Below, piece after piece: positions 10,600-22,828 of a DNA stretch of 64,000 nucleotides. The DNA lies in NCBI GenBank assembly GCA_023052935.1, contig CM041298.1:19750871-19814870 (forward strand), read 5' to 3'. The position numbers were made by a program, and so were the translations under genes. The notes under the pieces are model-generated. The model was not told where the DNA came from. It saw nothing but the letters and a program-made list of their open reading frames with translations, and searched no databases. Position 1 is the stretch's first letter, and each line of letters opens with the position of its first letter. The DNA comes from Piezodorus guildinii (Eukaryota; Arthropoda; Insecta; Hemiptera; Pentatomidae).

Positions 10600-12015
10600 A
10601 CCCTTCCACCTAAAGCTTTCCATCCTTCAGAAATATCCAATATCATTCATAGATTACCCGCTCGAAAAGCTCCTGGCCATGACAAAATCACTTCCCATAT
10701 CTTGAAACATCTTCCCTCAAAAAGCCATCCTATTCCTCACCTACATCTATAATGCCGTACTACGTACTACTTATTTTCCTGCCTCCTGGAAATTATCCAT
10801 AGTAAAAATGATCCCTAACCCAAAAAGTCACCTGAAAATCCATCTTCCTACCGTCCCATATCCCTTTTATGTATTATGGGAAAAATTCTGGAAAAACTCC
10901 TTATGAAACGAATCTACCCAATCCTTGATTCCCATCATATTATTCCAGATCATCAATTCGGTTTCCGTACATCTCACTCCACTATCCAGCAATGTCATCG
11001 TGTGGTGGACGTTGTCTCCTCTGCGTTGGAGCGCGGATTGTACTGCACGGGAGCCTTTCTCGACGTAGAACAGGCCTTTGACCGAGTCTGGCACCCGGGG
11101 TTGCTTTACAAGCTCCGTCTATTTCTCCCTCCTACTTATTTTCTTATTATACAGTCCTACCTTGCTGATAGATCTTTCCAAATAAATCACCACAGCTCCT
11201 ATTCCTCCCTTTTTTCTCAATCTGCTGGTGTTCCCCAAGGCAGCATCCTAGGGCCTGTCCTTTATACAGTCTATACAGCTGATATCCCAACCCATCCTAA
11301 CACTTTCCTTTCTACTTATGCTGATGACACGTGTGTGTTATCGGTAGATAGTGATCCATTTACTGCCTCCCATACTCTTCAATCCCACATCCGAGACCTT
11401 GAGGTATGGTGTCAGAAATAGAGGATTAAAATGAATTCTAACAAATCCCACCAAATAACCTTTACCCTACGCCGTAAACCAATGACTTCCTGCCCCACAG
11501 TATCCTTTAATGACATTCCACTAGCCCCTGTTGAACAGATTCGATACCTCGGACTCCACCTTGACAAACGTCTGACTTGGAACCCCCATACAAGACTGAA
11601 AAGACAAGAAACTGCCCGACGTTTTCGACTACTCCAACACTTACTGGACAAACGCTCCAATCTTCCACTTACTTACAAAAGACTTATTTATATGACCATC
11701 ATAAGACCGATATGGACTTACGGAGTAGAGCTAGGGGGCTCTACCAAACCATCAAATTCTTCTCGTATCCAATCCTTACAATCCAAAATCCTTCGTAAAA
11801 TCCTTAACGCTCCTTACTTTGTCACGAATAAGCTCATCCATAAAGACCTCAATATCCCATATGTTACTGAATTAGCCCGAACCAGATATCAAACATTCCA
11901 TGAAAAACTCCATTTCCACTCTAATCCACTAGTTTCTATCCTATCATCCTCTTCGATTCCTGATAATCCTCCGAGGCGTCTGAAAAGAAGATGGCCCCGA
12001 GACCTTCTAGTTTAA
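10600..12015 (+). pseudogene. J1 reverse transcriptase (jockey-like), frames broken
   Basis: RT landmarks in order: ARKAPGHDKITSH (about 10660), RPISLLCIMGKILEKLL, HQFGFRTSHSTIQQ, FLDVEQAFDRVWHPGL, GVPQGSILGP, YADD at 11317-11328, and the C-terminal RRLKRRWPRDLLV. There is no RNase H, as in jockey. A TAG at about 11419-11421 interrupts CQK.RIKMNSN, and several frame shifts lie between 10600 and 10876. The catalytic residues survive but the polyprotein does not. Confidence 0.85.
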
Positions 12016-12154
12016 AATATTTTCAGAGTGCTGCCGATGGGTGGCATCTCTTCATGTATTTCATGTTAGATTACTATATCCATCACATTTACTTGTTGTA
12101 TATAATTATAAAGTTGTAAATATCAATAAATATGTTAGAAAAAAAAAAAAAAAA

Positions 12155-12892
12155 CGAAAATATATTGTTAAAGAATTATCTACATTTGATTTTTATAGAA
12201 ATATGTGTTTTATTAAATAATATGTTATAATATTATCTATGAGAGTCAGTAAGTTTTTTTTCATCACTCCGTGTCAGTCCGTGCTACTTGGAGCGTCCGG
12301 CGACGACAGGGGCTTTGATGAATGGCGCATCCAGTGACCAAGCGGTGAACAATTGCATTAAAAAATATTTTTTTCAGTTTTCTCCTTTATTGGATCTGGA
12401 ATTCGTTCAACTTATATATTTACTGTTTTTACAATGGTAATAAGGTGATATGCTTATTTTTATACAACATACAAAATTAAAGGTACTTTAGGGGAAAAAA
12501 AAATTTAAAATCTGCATTTAAGCCCGTCAGACTATTTCAATCAGAATGAAACCTTCATGATATTAAAGCCATTGAATTTTACATCGACGCGAGTTTAATC
12601 CAAATCGTTAGAGCAGTTTTTGAGAAAATCGTAAAAAGATGCTAAATGCAAGGGATAAAGTAGGACTTGCAGTCAGTCGGTTTTAGTGAAAAAGTTTCTG
12701 TGACATCTCGTGCGTATAGTAGTCTCAAATATGAAATTTCAGTTTTCGCTAGAGTTACCACACACGGACACACAGACCTTTTTGCGGGACTTGGTTATTT
12801 GGATTTCCGTTGAAAACTGGAATTCGAAAATTTTCACGATCGCAATACTTTCCCTTACTATACATTTCATATATAGGTAAGTGAAAGTAAGA
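12155..12892 (+). repeat. Family A repeat, right part (continuation of 9690-9752)
   Basis: Ends with TTCATATATAGGTAAGTGAA. Holds the GC-richer patch GGAGCGTCCGGCGACGACAG that is also in the copy at 4801-5545. It carries the private variant AATGCAAGGGATAAAGTAGG, shared only with 30636-30863. Confidence 0.75.
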
Positions 12893-13396
12893 AAATATCA
12901 ACTAAGAAAGAAATTCCAATTTGGATCTGCTGTTCAACTTTGCTGAGTTGCTATGAGTACACAGCATACCGGATGATTAATCTTGAAGACAATTTAAAAA
13001 AAAGAGGTATAGGGAGATACTGCCAAATAGAAATGCATAGACTTTAGTGGTTTCGAAATTACTCATGGACATATATAAATCCTGCTTAGTCCCAATATAC
13101 GTGTATGTGGTGATGCAGGATTCCCAGTGAGTCCAAGATTATGGCCTCCGATATGTTTTACAACTGATTTCTTTCGAGTCCATGATCTAGTGGTTACTGG
13201 GTTGGTCCCCCTGCTTTCGAACCAAAGTCCTACGACTGTAAATTCTCTTTCAACGAACTCTTCAAGTAATTTTTCTTTCAGGCATTGAATACATTTCGTA
13301 TTGGATTTATATCTGGCCAAGAGTTAATGAATAATAAACCAATTAAACATAAATAAGAAGAATATAATACAATAATAAGAAATGAATTCTAATTGT
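12893..13396. other. No recognisable gene
   Basis: The first ~30 bp (AGAAAATATCAACTAAGAAA) recur at 30828-30863 beside an A fragment. A minus-strand open frame at 13063-13320 has no recognisable motif, and the rest is unassigned. Confidence 0.4.
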
Positions 13397-13408
13397 GACA
13401 ATATATAG

Positions 13409-13500
13409 CTTTTTTCAGTCAAATTCATAATTTTTTCAATCAAATTCATAATTTTTTCAGTCAAATTCATAATTTTTTCAGTCAATTTCATAATTTCTTG
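13409..13500 (-). repeat. 21-bp minisatellite, short array
   Basis: About four copies of TTTTTTCAGTCAAATTCATA with single-base variants. It is the mirror of the longer array at 13985-14172. Confidence 0.85.
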
Positions 13501-13554
13501 TACCCATTTTATACAGTTAATATAATGAGGTTTTGCTACCAAGAACATAAGATT

Positions 13555-13796
13555 TTTATTAAATCTTGTTGTTGTTTATCCATTTAACGTCACTTTATGT
13601 TACTGTGCTTAATCCGATGGTGCAGCGGGAGTCCTAAGTTTTGCCTACCCAGGTTTACTTAAGATAGGGAGGAATCTTTTACGAGTTCCACTTATTAAAT
13701 TTTTTATGAGTCATCTGTGGTGTTCAAATATAGGACGATCTGCTGGTTTTAGACTTGCGACCTTAAGCATAGAAGGCTATTATGCTAGCCACTACT
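13555..13796 (-). mobile_element. tRNA-derived SINE (minus) in the inverted duplication
   Basis: Follows the 27994-28286 SINE in reverse: ATTTAACGTCACTTTATG tail, GGAGTCCTAAGTTTTGCC, then a diverged head (ATTATGCTAGCCACTACT). The middle conserved block is poorly preserved. Confidence 0.7.
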
Positions 13797-13912
13797 CGTA
13801 AAAGATCCCTCACTATCTTAAATAAACCTGGGTAGGCACAACTTAGGACTCCCGCTGCACCGTCGGATTAAGCACAGTAACATAAAGTGACGTTAAATGG
13901 ATAAACAACAAC
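13797..13912 (+). mobile_element. SINE 3' half (plus), duplicate of the left arm
   Basis: AAAGATCCCTCACTATCTTA, GGGTAGGCACAACTTAGGAC and AGTGACGTTAAATGGATAAA are the exact reverse of the left-arm SINE tail. It is therefore a product of the inverted duplication and not an independent insertion. Confidence 0.75.
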
Positions 13913-13984
13913 AAGATTTGATAAAAATGTTAAGTTCTTTGTAGCAAAACCTCATTATATTAACTGTATAAAATGGGTACCAGA

Positions 13985-14172
13985 AGTTATGAAATTGACT
14001 GAAAAAATTATGAATTTGATTGAAAAAATGATGAATTTGACTGAAAACATTATGAATTTGACTGAAAAAATTATGAATTTAACTGAAAAAATTATGAATT
14101 TGACTGAAAAAATTATAAATTTGATTAAAAAAATTATGAATTTGACTGAAAAATTATGAATTTGACTGAAAA
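13985..14172 (+). repeat. 21-bp minisatellite, long array
   Basis: Eight to nine copies of AATTATGAATTTGACTGAAA with scattered substitutions (GATTG, AACTG, ATGATG variants). It is about twice as long as the mirror array, so it expanded or contracted after the duplication. Confidence 0.85.
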
Positions 14173-14180
14173 AAGCATAA

Positions 14181-15060
14181 CAAAAAAAAATACTGATTTT
14201 TAAAGATAAAAAGTTAAAGTATCATAAATAAATATTTTTGGAGAAAAAAAAAACAAACATTTATTTACAGTTCTTTGAAATCTTAAATTTCATCATAATC
14301 AAAAACGTCGTAATTTCGTTTTATACACGATTATTCATGCCTTTGTGAATCTCTGTTCCAAAGCCTTAATTCTGCGCTGATTAATATTATATTGATATAG
14401 AAAAATAATAATTAAATTTGCCTGAAACTGGAGAAGATAGGATGGACAAACGAAGTTGTCATATACAAGTGTACACGCTGTATTATAACGGTTTGTTAGG
14501 TATTGCAGTAATTGGTGATCCGTTTAAGGTCATAGGGATTTCCCTAGGGGCTGGGATCCATCCGACCTTCTCCAAGTCTAAATATCCCTTAATTAATCAG
14601 AAATCCCTTAATCAGAGGGACGAAGAATGGAAGACCTAATTCCAAAGCCCGGTGTTCGGAGGTGGCGTTACGATGGGACCTGTTTGCTCTCTCTCCCAGA
14701 TATTTCTACCCACACCCGCCTTCTAAATATTCCATCCCTCCCGTTCGGTGTTTGTCCCGGAGAAAAGTATATTTTGAATTCCGTGACACTGAATTTAGTT
14801 GGGGATGATTTGTTTACACGCCAGGCCTTTTCTTCCACCTTCGCTAATTCTTTGGAGCAGTCGATTTTCGTTTGTAAAAGTAACTCAGGGCTAGTGTAAA
14901 CATCGCCCGGCTCTATGGGATTAAAATGAAAAATCCTGATGGGACAGAATTTAAATAACTACGTTAGAGCCAGCCATACTTGATTTATGTTTGTGCAAAA
15001 CCAACCCCTAAAGTTTACATCAATAAATCATGAATAACCTCTATAAATACCAAATAAAAT
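14181..15060. other. Unidentified region with two short overlapping open frames
   Basis: 14418-14639 (73 codons) and 14627-14899 (90 codons) overlap in different frames on the plus strand. Neither has a domain, signal peptide or repeat that I recognise. Base composition is less AT-rich than the surroundings, so a decayed exon or unknown transposon piece is possible. Confidence 0.3.
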
Positions 15061-15074
15061 ATAAATATCTTATT

Positions 15075-15222
<148 letters not shown>

Positions 15223-16700
15223 GGGCGCGAAAAAGCCTTGAAGACCACGCGAATATCATGTTCAGGTTTGCTTCCTCGACTTCCTTCTCTTCCATACTTC
15301 CCTCATGAGCTCCGCATGTTTGCGCTTTCTTTCCTCCGACCACGCATAATCCCTTTTTTGGCGTCCTTTGACCACGAAGATCTTTATATTGTTCAGCGAA
15401 CTTCTGTAGGTCTCTCTATCCCCACAGTCTGAATCCTTCAGTCCTGCTGAATCCATGTCGACCCTGATCTGCTTGAAAAAACCAGTCGTGTTCTTGCGCT
15501 GGTGGAATCGTCGGAAGATTTCCCGGTTTAACCTTTCAGGGCTCATCCTCATCATGTGCCCATAGAATTTGAGCCTTCTTACCCTGATGTCGATCTCCAG
15601 ACTTTTGTTGTCAGCGTATATTTCTTTTTTGGACTTTAGCCTGTATCCTTCGGGTGTCTTGTTGGGCCCATAGATCTTCCTAAGTATTTTTCTTTCTACC
15701 TTCGGAAGTTTTTCTAAGGTAGGGAGGCAGGAGGTCTCTGTCCCATAGAGCATCACGGGTTTGATAACAGTGTTATAATGTCAGACTTTGGTTTTGATGG
15801 ATAGGTTCTTTTTGTTGTAGAAGTTCTTGAGGTCGAAATACAAGCTCTCCAATTTCGCGACTTTTCCCTTAAAGCTTTCTCGGTCTGATCCGTTATTGCA
15901 GATGACTTCTCCCAGGTATCTGAATTTTGGGGTCACCTTTATCTTTCCACATACGGTGTCGACCGCCTTTTTCTTGTATTTTGAATCTGTGGTCATTAGT
16001 TATGGCTTTTTAGAGGAGATTTGTAAGCCCGTTTTCATGGCTATTCTTGAGAGGGCATTTATCTGAGCGATCGCCTCTTCCTCCGTTTCCGCGAAGAGGG
16101 CGAGGTCGTCTGCATAGGCAAGACACTTTACCTTTACATGGTCCTTCTTCGTACCTAGGACCGCTCCGGAGTTGTTTTCTTTCCACAGTTCTCTCAGTAT
16201 CTTATCCAGTACTACATTGAATAGTACTGGGGATAGCCCATCTCTCTGTCTGAGTCCCGTTTTGATCTGGAACGGTTTGCTGACGTGTCCTTGGTACTTG
16301 ACTTTTGACTCGGTCTCTGACAGGGTCAGTCCTATCAGCGTCCTGGTTTTCTGGTCGACCCCATATTCCTTGAGTACTTCAAGCAAGGACTCCCTGTCTA
16401 CCGAGTCGTACGCCTTCTTGAAGTCGAAGAACGAGATGAAGAGGTTTTTTCTGCTCTGGGTTCTGTAATATCTAATCAGGAGCTTAAGGCTAAGGATCTG
16501 TTCCTGGCATGATCTGTTTTTTTCTGAATCCCGCCTGATATTCCCCGATCCTCGGGTTCACTTGTGGGTTGTATTCAGGAGTGCTTTAGAGAGAATTTTG
16601 TATGTTACTGGCAGTAGGGATATACCTCTGTAGTTGTTCACATCAGATTTATTCCCTTTCTTGTGAAGTGGGTGTATCAGGGCGGTTCTCCATTCCTTCA
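15223..16700 (-). pseudogene. RTE-clade LINE, 5'-truncated (minus)
   Basis: Minus-strand RT landmarks: HPLHKKGNKSD, NNYRGISLLPVTYKILSKAL, FFDFKKAYDSVDRESLLEVL, GLRQRDGLSPVLFN, YADD at 16105-16116, FRYLGEVICNNGS, MLYGTETSCLPTLEKL, KILRKIYGPNKTPEGYRL, FYGHMMRMSPERL. FxDFKKAYDSV and the short tail after the GH.xRM block fit the RTE clade. Stops at about 15778 and 15998 and frame shifts near 16500 break it. The 3' end is CTTTTTCGCGCCC plus poly(A). The truncated 5' end lies inside monomer 1 of the tandem array. Confidence 0.85.
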
Positions 16701-19700
16701 GAATATAATATATAATTTTGTTTGAAATAATTCGGGTTTTAGGTCATTAAACTAACACTCCTTCTTAATTTTCTTTATTTGGACGTTTCGATCCACCGTC
16801 CATGTATACACATTGGATCCTTTTCAACACTGCAACTAAACATAATTGGTTACATCTTGTGGTATGTTGGTTACATTTTCCATAAACCTTCTATCTATAG
16901 CCAGGCACAATATATTATAAAAACATCTTACCAAAGAATTTCATTGAGCACCGCACACCAATAAAATTATTCTATTAAAAATAAAAGGTCAACAAGGCTT
17001 AAAAAATATATCACAAAAACAACAATAAAACAAACCAAACTATTATATAAACCAATAACTATCAAACAATCTAAAATATTTTATATAAATAATGATGATA
17101 AAAACTAATAACAATAAACAACTTATATATTGACCATAATAATACTTTTTTAATTTCGTCTACTTATTCTTCCTAATTTATTTAAAATATTATTGTATAC
17201 GTTGCTAAATAATGATGATAAAAACTAAATAACAATAAACAACTTATATATTAACCATAATAAAACTTTTTTAATTTCGTCTACTTATTCTTCCCAATTT
17301 ATTTAAAATATTATTGAATACGTTGCTAAGTTATATATATATATATATAATATAAGGTCCACTTGTGGGTACAACCTATTCAGGAGTGCTTTAGAGAGAA
17401 TTTTGTATGTTACTGGCAGTAGGGATATACCTCTGATAGTTTTCACATCAGATTAATTCCCTTTCTTGTGAAGTGGGTGTATCAGGGGTTCTCCATTCCT
17501 TCAGAATATAAATATAATTTTGTTTGAAATAATTCGGGTTTTAGGTCATTAAACTAACACTCCTTCTTAATTTTCTTTATTTGGACGTTTCGATCCACCG
17601 TCCATGTATACACATAGGATCCCTTTTCAACACTGCAACTAAACATAATTGGTTACATCTTGTGGTATGTTTGGTTACATTTTCCATAAACCTTCTATCT
17701 ATAGCCAGGCACAATATATTATAAAAACATCTTACCAAAGAATTTCATTGAGCACCGGCACACCAATAAAATTATTCTATTAAAAATAAAAGGTCAACAA
17801 GGCTTAAAAAATATATCACAAAAACAACAATAAAACAAACCAAACTATTATATAAACCAATAACTATCAAACAATCTAAAATATTTTATAAATAATGATG
17901 ATAAAAACTAATAACAATAAACAACTTATATATTGACCATAATAATACTTTTTTAATTTCGTCTACTTATTCTTCCTAATTTATTAAAATATTATTGTAT
18001 ACGTTGCTAAATAATGATGATAAAAACTAATAACAATAAACAACTTATATATTAACCATAATAAAACTTTTTTAATTTCGTCTACTTATTCTTCCCAATT
18101 TATATTAAAATATTATTGAATACGTTGCTAAGTTTATATATATAAAATATATATAAGTCCACTTGTGGGTACAACCTATTCAGGAGTGCTTAAGAGAGAA
18201 TTTGTATGTTACTGGCAGTAGGGATATACCTCTGTAGTTGTTCACATCAGATTTATTCCCTTTCTTGTGAAGTGGGTGTATCAGGGCGGTTCTCCATTCC
18301 TTCAGAATATAATATATAATTTTGTTTGAAATAATTCGGGTTTTAGGTCATTAAACTAACACTCCTTCTTAATTTTCTTATTTGGACGTTTCGATCCACC
18401 GTCCATGTATACACATAGGATCCTTTTCAACACTGCAACTAAACATAATTGGTTACATCTTGTGGTATGTTGGTTACATTTTCCATAAACCTTCTATCTA
18501 TAGCCAGGCACAATATATTATAAAAACATCTTACCAAAGAATTTCATTGAGCACCGGCACACCAATAAAATTATTCTATTAAAAATAAAAGGTCAACAAG
18601 GCTTAAAAAATATATCACAAAAACAACAATAAAACAAACCAAACTATTATATAAACCAATAACTATCAAACAATCTAAAATATTTATATAAATAATGATG
18701 ATAAAAACTAATAACAATAAACAACTTATATATTGACCATAATAATACTTTTTTAATTTCGTCTACTTATTCTTCCTAATTTATTTAAAATATTATTGTA
18801 TACGTTGCTAAATAATGATGATAAAAACTAATAACAATAAACAACTTATATATTAACCATAATAAAACTTTTTTAATTTCGTCTACTTATTCTTCCCAAT
18901 TTATTTAAAATATTATTGAATACGTTGCTAAGTTATATATATATATATATAAGGTCCACTTGTGGGTACAACCTATTCAGGAGTGCTTTAGAGAGAATTT
19001 TGTATGTTACTGGCAGTAGGGATATACCTCTGTAGTTGTTCACATCAGATTTATTCCCTTTCTTGTGAAGTGGGTGTATCAGGGCGGTTCTCCATTCCTT
19101 CAGAATATAATATATAATTTTGTTTGAAATAATTCGGGTTTTAGGTCATTAAACTAACACTCCTTCTTAATTTTCTTTATTTGGACGTTTCGATCCACCG
19201 TCCATGTATACACATAGGATCCTTTTCAACACTGCAACTAAACATAATTGGTTACATCTTGTGGTATGTTGGTTACATTTTCCATAAACCTTCTATCTAT
19301 AGCCAGGCACAATATATTATAAAAACATATTACCAAAGAATTTCATTGAGCACCGGCACACCAATAAAATTATTCTATTAAAAATAAAAGGTCAACAAGG
19401 CTTAAAAAATATATCACAAAAACAACAATAAAACAAACCAAACTATTATATAAACCAATAACTATCAAACAATCTAAAATATTTTATATAAATAATGATG
19501 ATAAAAACTAATAACAATAAACAACTTATATATTGACCATAATAATACTTATTTAATTTCGTCTACTTATTCTTCCTAATTTATTTAAAATATTATTGTA
19601 TACGTTGCTAAATAATGATGATAAAAACTAATAACAATAAACAACTTATATATTAACCATAATAAAACTTTTTTAATTTCGTCTACTTATTCTTACCAAT

Positions 19701-22162
19701 TTATTTAAAATATTATTGAATACGTTGCTAAGTTATATATATATATATATATATATAATAAGGTCCACTTGTGGGTACAACCTATTCAGGAGTGCTTTAG
19801 AGAGAATTTTGTATGTTACTGGCAGTAGGGATATACCTCTGTAGTTGTTCACATCAGATTTATTCCCTTTCTTGTGAAGTGGGTGTATCAGGGCGGTTCT
19901 CCATTCCTTCAGAATATAATATATAATTTTGTTTGAAATAATTCGGGTTTTAGGTCATTAAACTAACACTCCTTCTTAATTTTCTTTATTTGGACGTTTC
20001 GATCCACCGTCCATGTATACACATAGGATCCTTTTCAACACTGCAACTAAACATAATTGGTTACATCTTGTGGTATGTTGGTTACATTTTCCATAAACCT
20101 TCTATCTATAGCCAGGCACAATATATTATAAAAACATCTTACCAAAGAATTTCATTGAGCACCGGCACACCAATAAAATTATTCTATTAAAAATAAAAGG
20201 TCAACAAGGCTTAAAAAATATATCACAAAAACAACAATAAAACAAACCAAACTATTATATAAACCAATAACTATCAAACAATCTAAAATATTTTATATAA
20301 ATAATGATGATAAAAACTAATAACAATAAACAACTTATATATTGACCATAATAATACTTTTTTAATTTCGTCTACTTATTCTTCCTAATTTATTTAAAAT
20401 ATTATTGTATACGTTGCTAAATAATGATGATAAAAACTAATAACAATAAACAACTTATATATTAACCATAATAAAACTTTTTTAATTTCGTCTACTTATT
20501 CTTCCCAATTTATTTAAAATATTATTGAATACGTTGCTAAGTTATATATATATATATATATATATAAGGTCCACTTGTGGGTACAACCTATTCAGGAGTG
20601 CTTTAGAGAGAATTTTGTATGTTACTGGCAGTAGGGATATACCTCTGTAGTTGTTCACATCAGATTTATTCCCTTTCTTGTGAAGTGGGTGTATCAGGGC
20701 GGTTCTCCATTCCTTCAGAATATAATATATAATTTTGTTTGAAATAATTCGGGTTTTAGGTCATTAAACTAACACTCCTTCTTAATTTTCTTTATTTGGA
20801 CGTTTCGATCCACCGTCCATGTATACACATAGGATCCTTTTCAACACTGCAACTAAACATAATTGGTTACATCTTGTGGTATGTTGGTTACATTTTCCAT
20901 AAACCTTCTATCTATAGCCAGGCACAATATATTATAAAAACATCTTACCAAAGAATTTCATTGAGCACCGGCACACCAATAAAATTATTCTATTAAAAAT
21001 AAAAGGTCAACAAGGCTTAAAAAATATATCACAAAAACAACAATAAAACAAACCAAACTATTATATAAACCAATAACTATCAAACAATCTAAAATATTTT
21101 ATATAAATAATGATGATAAAAACTAATAACAATAAACAACTTATATATTGACCATAATAATACTTTTTTAATTTCGTCTACTTATTCTTCCTAATTTATT
21201 TAAAATATTATTGTATACGTTGCTAAATAATGATGATAAAAACTAATAACAATAAACAACTTATATATTAACCATAATAAAACTTTTTTAATTTCGTCTA
21301 CTTATTCTTCCCAATTTATTTAAAATATTATTGAATACGTTGCTAAGTTATATATATATATATATAAGGTCCACTTGTGGGTACAACCTATTCAGGAGTG
21401 CTTTAGAGAGAATTTTGTATGTTACTGGCAGTAGGGATATACCTCTGTAGTTGTTCACATCAGATTTATTCCCTTTCTTGTGAAGTGGGTGTATCAGGGC
21501 GGTTCTCCATTCCTTCAGAATATAATATATAATTTTGTTTGAAATAATTCGGGTTTTAGGTCATTAAACTAACACTCCTTCTTAATTTTCTTTATTTGGA
21601 CGTTTCGATCCACCGTCCATGTATACACATAGGATCCTTTTCAACACTGCAACTAAACATAATTGGTTACATCTTGTGGTATGTTGGTTACATTTTCCAT
21701 AAACCTTCTATCTATAGCCAGGCACAATATATTATAAAAACATCTTACCAAAGAATTTCATTGAGCACCGGCACACCAATAAAATTATTCTATTAAAAAT
21801 AAAAGGTCAACAAGGCTTAAAAAATATATCACAAAAACAACAATAAAACAAACCAAACTATTATATAAACCAATAACTATCAAACAATCTAAAATATTTT
21901 ATATAAATAATGATGATAAAAACTAATAACAATAAACAACTTATATATTGACCATAATAATACTTTTTTAATTTCGTCTACTTATTCTTCCTAATTTATT
22001 TAAAATATTATTGTATACGTTGCTAAATAATGATGATAAAAACTAATAACAATAAACAACTTATATATTAACCATAATAAAACTTTTTTAATTTCGTCTA
22101 CTTATTCTTCCCAATTTATTTAAAATATTATTGAATACGTTGCTAAGTTATATATATATATA
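16559..22162. repeat. Tandem array of seven ~800-bp monomers
   Basis: Monomers start with CACTTGTGGGT at 16559, 17360, 18160, 18957, 19766, 20572 and 21372; spacings are 791-809 bp. Order within each: ~140 bp derived from the RTE RT (antisense); ~385 bp of unique AT-rich sequence; two ~120-bp subrepeats; a short (TA)n tract whose length varies. Monomers are nearly identical. Unit 1 is the most divergent and is continuous with the RTE LINE. Unit 2 has extra single-base indels at homopolymers. A 66-codon open frame recurs in most units but looks incidental. Confidence 0.95.
17087..17333 (+). repeat. Paired ~120-bp subrepeats inside each monomer
   Basis: Two copies of a block starting AATAATGATGATAAAAACTA and ending TACGTTGCTAA lie side by side. 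They differ at fixed positions (TTGACCATAATAATAC versus TTAACCATAATAAAAC, TTGTATAC versus TTGAATAC). The same two variants recur in order in all seven monomers, so this local duplication predates the 800-bp amplification. Confidence 0.9.
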
Positions 22163-22735
22163 AAGATAACGGGATTTTGGTTTCCGCTAACTCCTTCTAA
22201 ACCACATGACGGATTTTGGTACAGTTTTCGCCATCATTTAGAGCATTCTTTTCTGAAGGTTTGTTTCGGGCTCCGAAAAGGGGACTTCATGTTGACCGTG
22301 CTGCCAGCTTGCGGCCCAGAGCGCCCTAGTGGCCGAAAGGAAGACTGAGAGAAGGTTACAGGTCTTGGCTGGATGAGCCACAATTGCTCTAGTTCCTGTG
22401 TCTTGTCCCTTTCCACAGCCATGGAGTAGAAGAATTAAGAACCCCTGGTCATGTCATATAATTTCCAAAAGTTCAATTTTCTAACTTACTAACCCAAGTT
22501 CAGTCTGGCTTGAGCCTCTGGTGAGTCAACATCTTTTAATACCTACTCTGTGCTTGTGCTCTTACTATCTATAATACTTAGTCGTATTGCATCTGTGAGT
22601 ATTATTTTCTTTAAATATTGAAGTGCATAAAAACCACTTTGGCGATTAAATAAATAGATTTATATTCTGTAAAGAATATTTTAAGGAGGACTAAATAGTT
22701 AATAGTCACGGAGTATTAACTCGCCTGTTGTTTAC
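22163..22735. other. Unassigned; possible 5' region of the C1 LINE
   Basis: No frame I recognise. 22245-22430 is relatively GC-rich and holds the reverse of the AGCACGGTCAACATG 15-mer seen at 7168-7182. Because C1 ORF1 begins just downstream, some of this may be its 5' UTR, but no second copy here defines the boundary. Confidence 0.35.
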
Positions 22736-22828
22736 TTGGGCGTGAGTATTAAAGTTGTACAGTCGCAGCCATCCCCACCATATTTTCTCCCACTACTACT
22801 CACTGACAGTGCTACCACCCCACTCATT

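Larger units (their letters stand above)
9753..12154 (+). mobile_element. J1 jockey-like LINE, 5'-truncated, with poly(A) tail
   Basis: Contains the end of the endonuclease, the linker, a complete RT domain and C-terminal region, a short 3' UTR (12016-12138) with AATAAA, and an A-run at 12139-12154. ORF1 and most of the endonuclease are absent. Related 3' ends lie at 27796-28339 and 63238-63680. Confidence 0.85.
13397..14180. repeat. Large inverted duplication with minisatellite arms
   Basis: The left arm (13397-13682) and right arm (13797-14180) are reverse complements. Each holds, from outside in, a 21-bp minisatellite, a ~60 bp unique block (GGTTTTGCTACCAAGAACAT / reverse) and the 3' half of the SINE. 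The spacer is about 115 bp of SINE head. The arms differ in minisatellite number: about 4 units on the left and 8-9 on the right. Confidence 0.85.

Noticed and set aside
13397..14172. CRISPR-like array of 21-bp units
   Set aside because: Units are directly adjacent without spacers in an animal genome; it is a minisatellite.
16781..16794. Active hammerhead ribozyme in the satellite
   Set aside because: Only the GAAAC side is present; no CTGATGA is found at the needed distance, so self-cleavage is not expected. Kept only as a sign of origin.
16779..21796. 66-residue frame repeated in most monomers of the tandem array (MDVSIHRPCIHIGSF...)
   Set aside because: It repeats only because the DNA repeats. 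It is broken in monomer 2, has no domain, and covers the reverse of the hammerhead-like block. No sign of coding selection.
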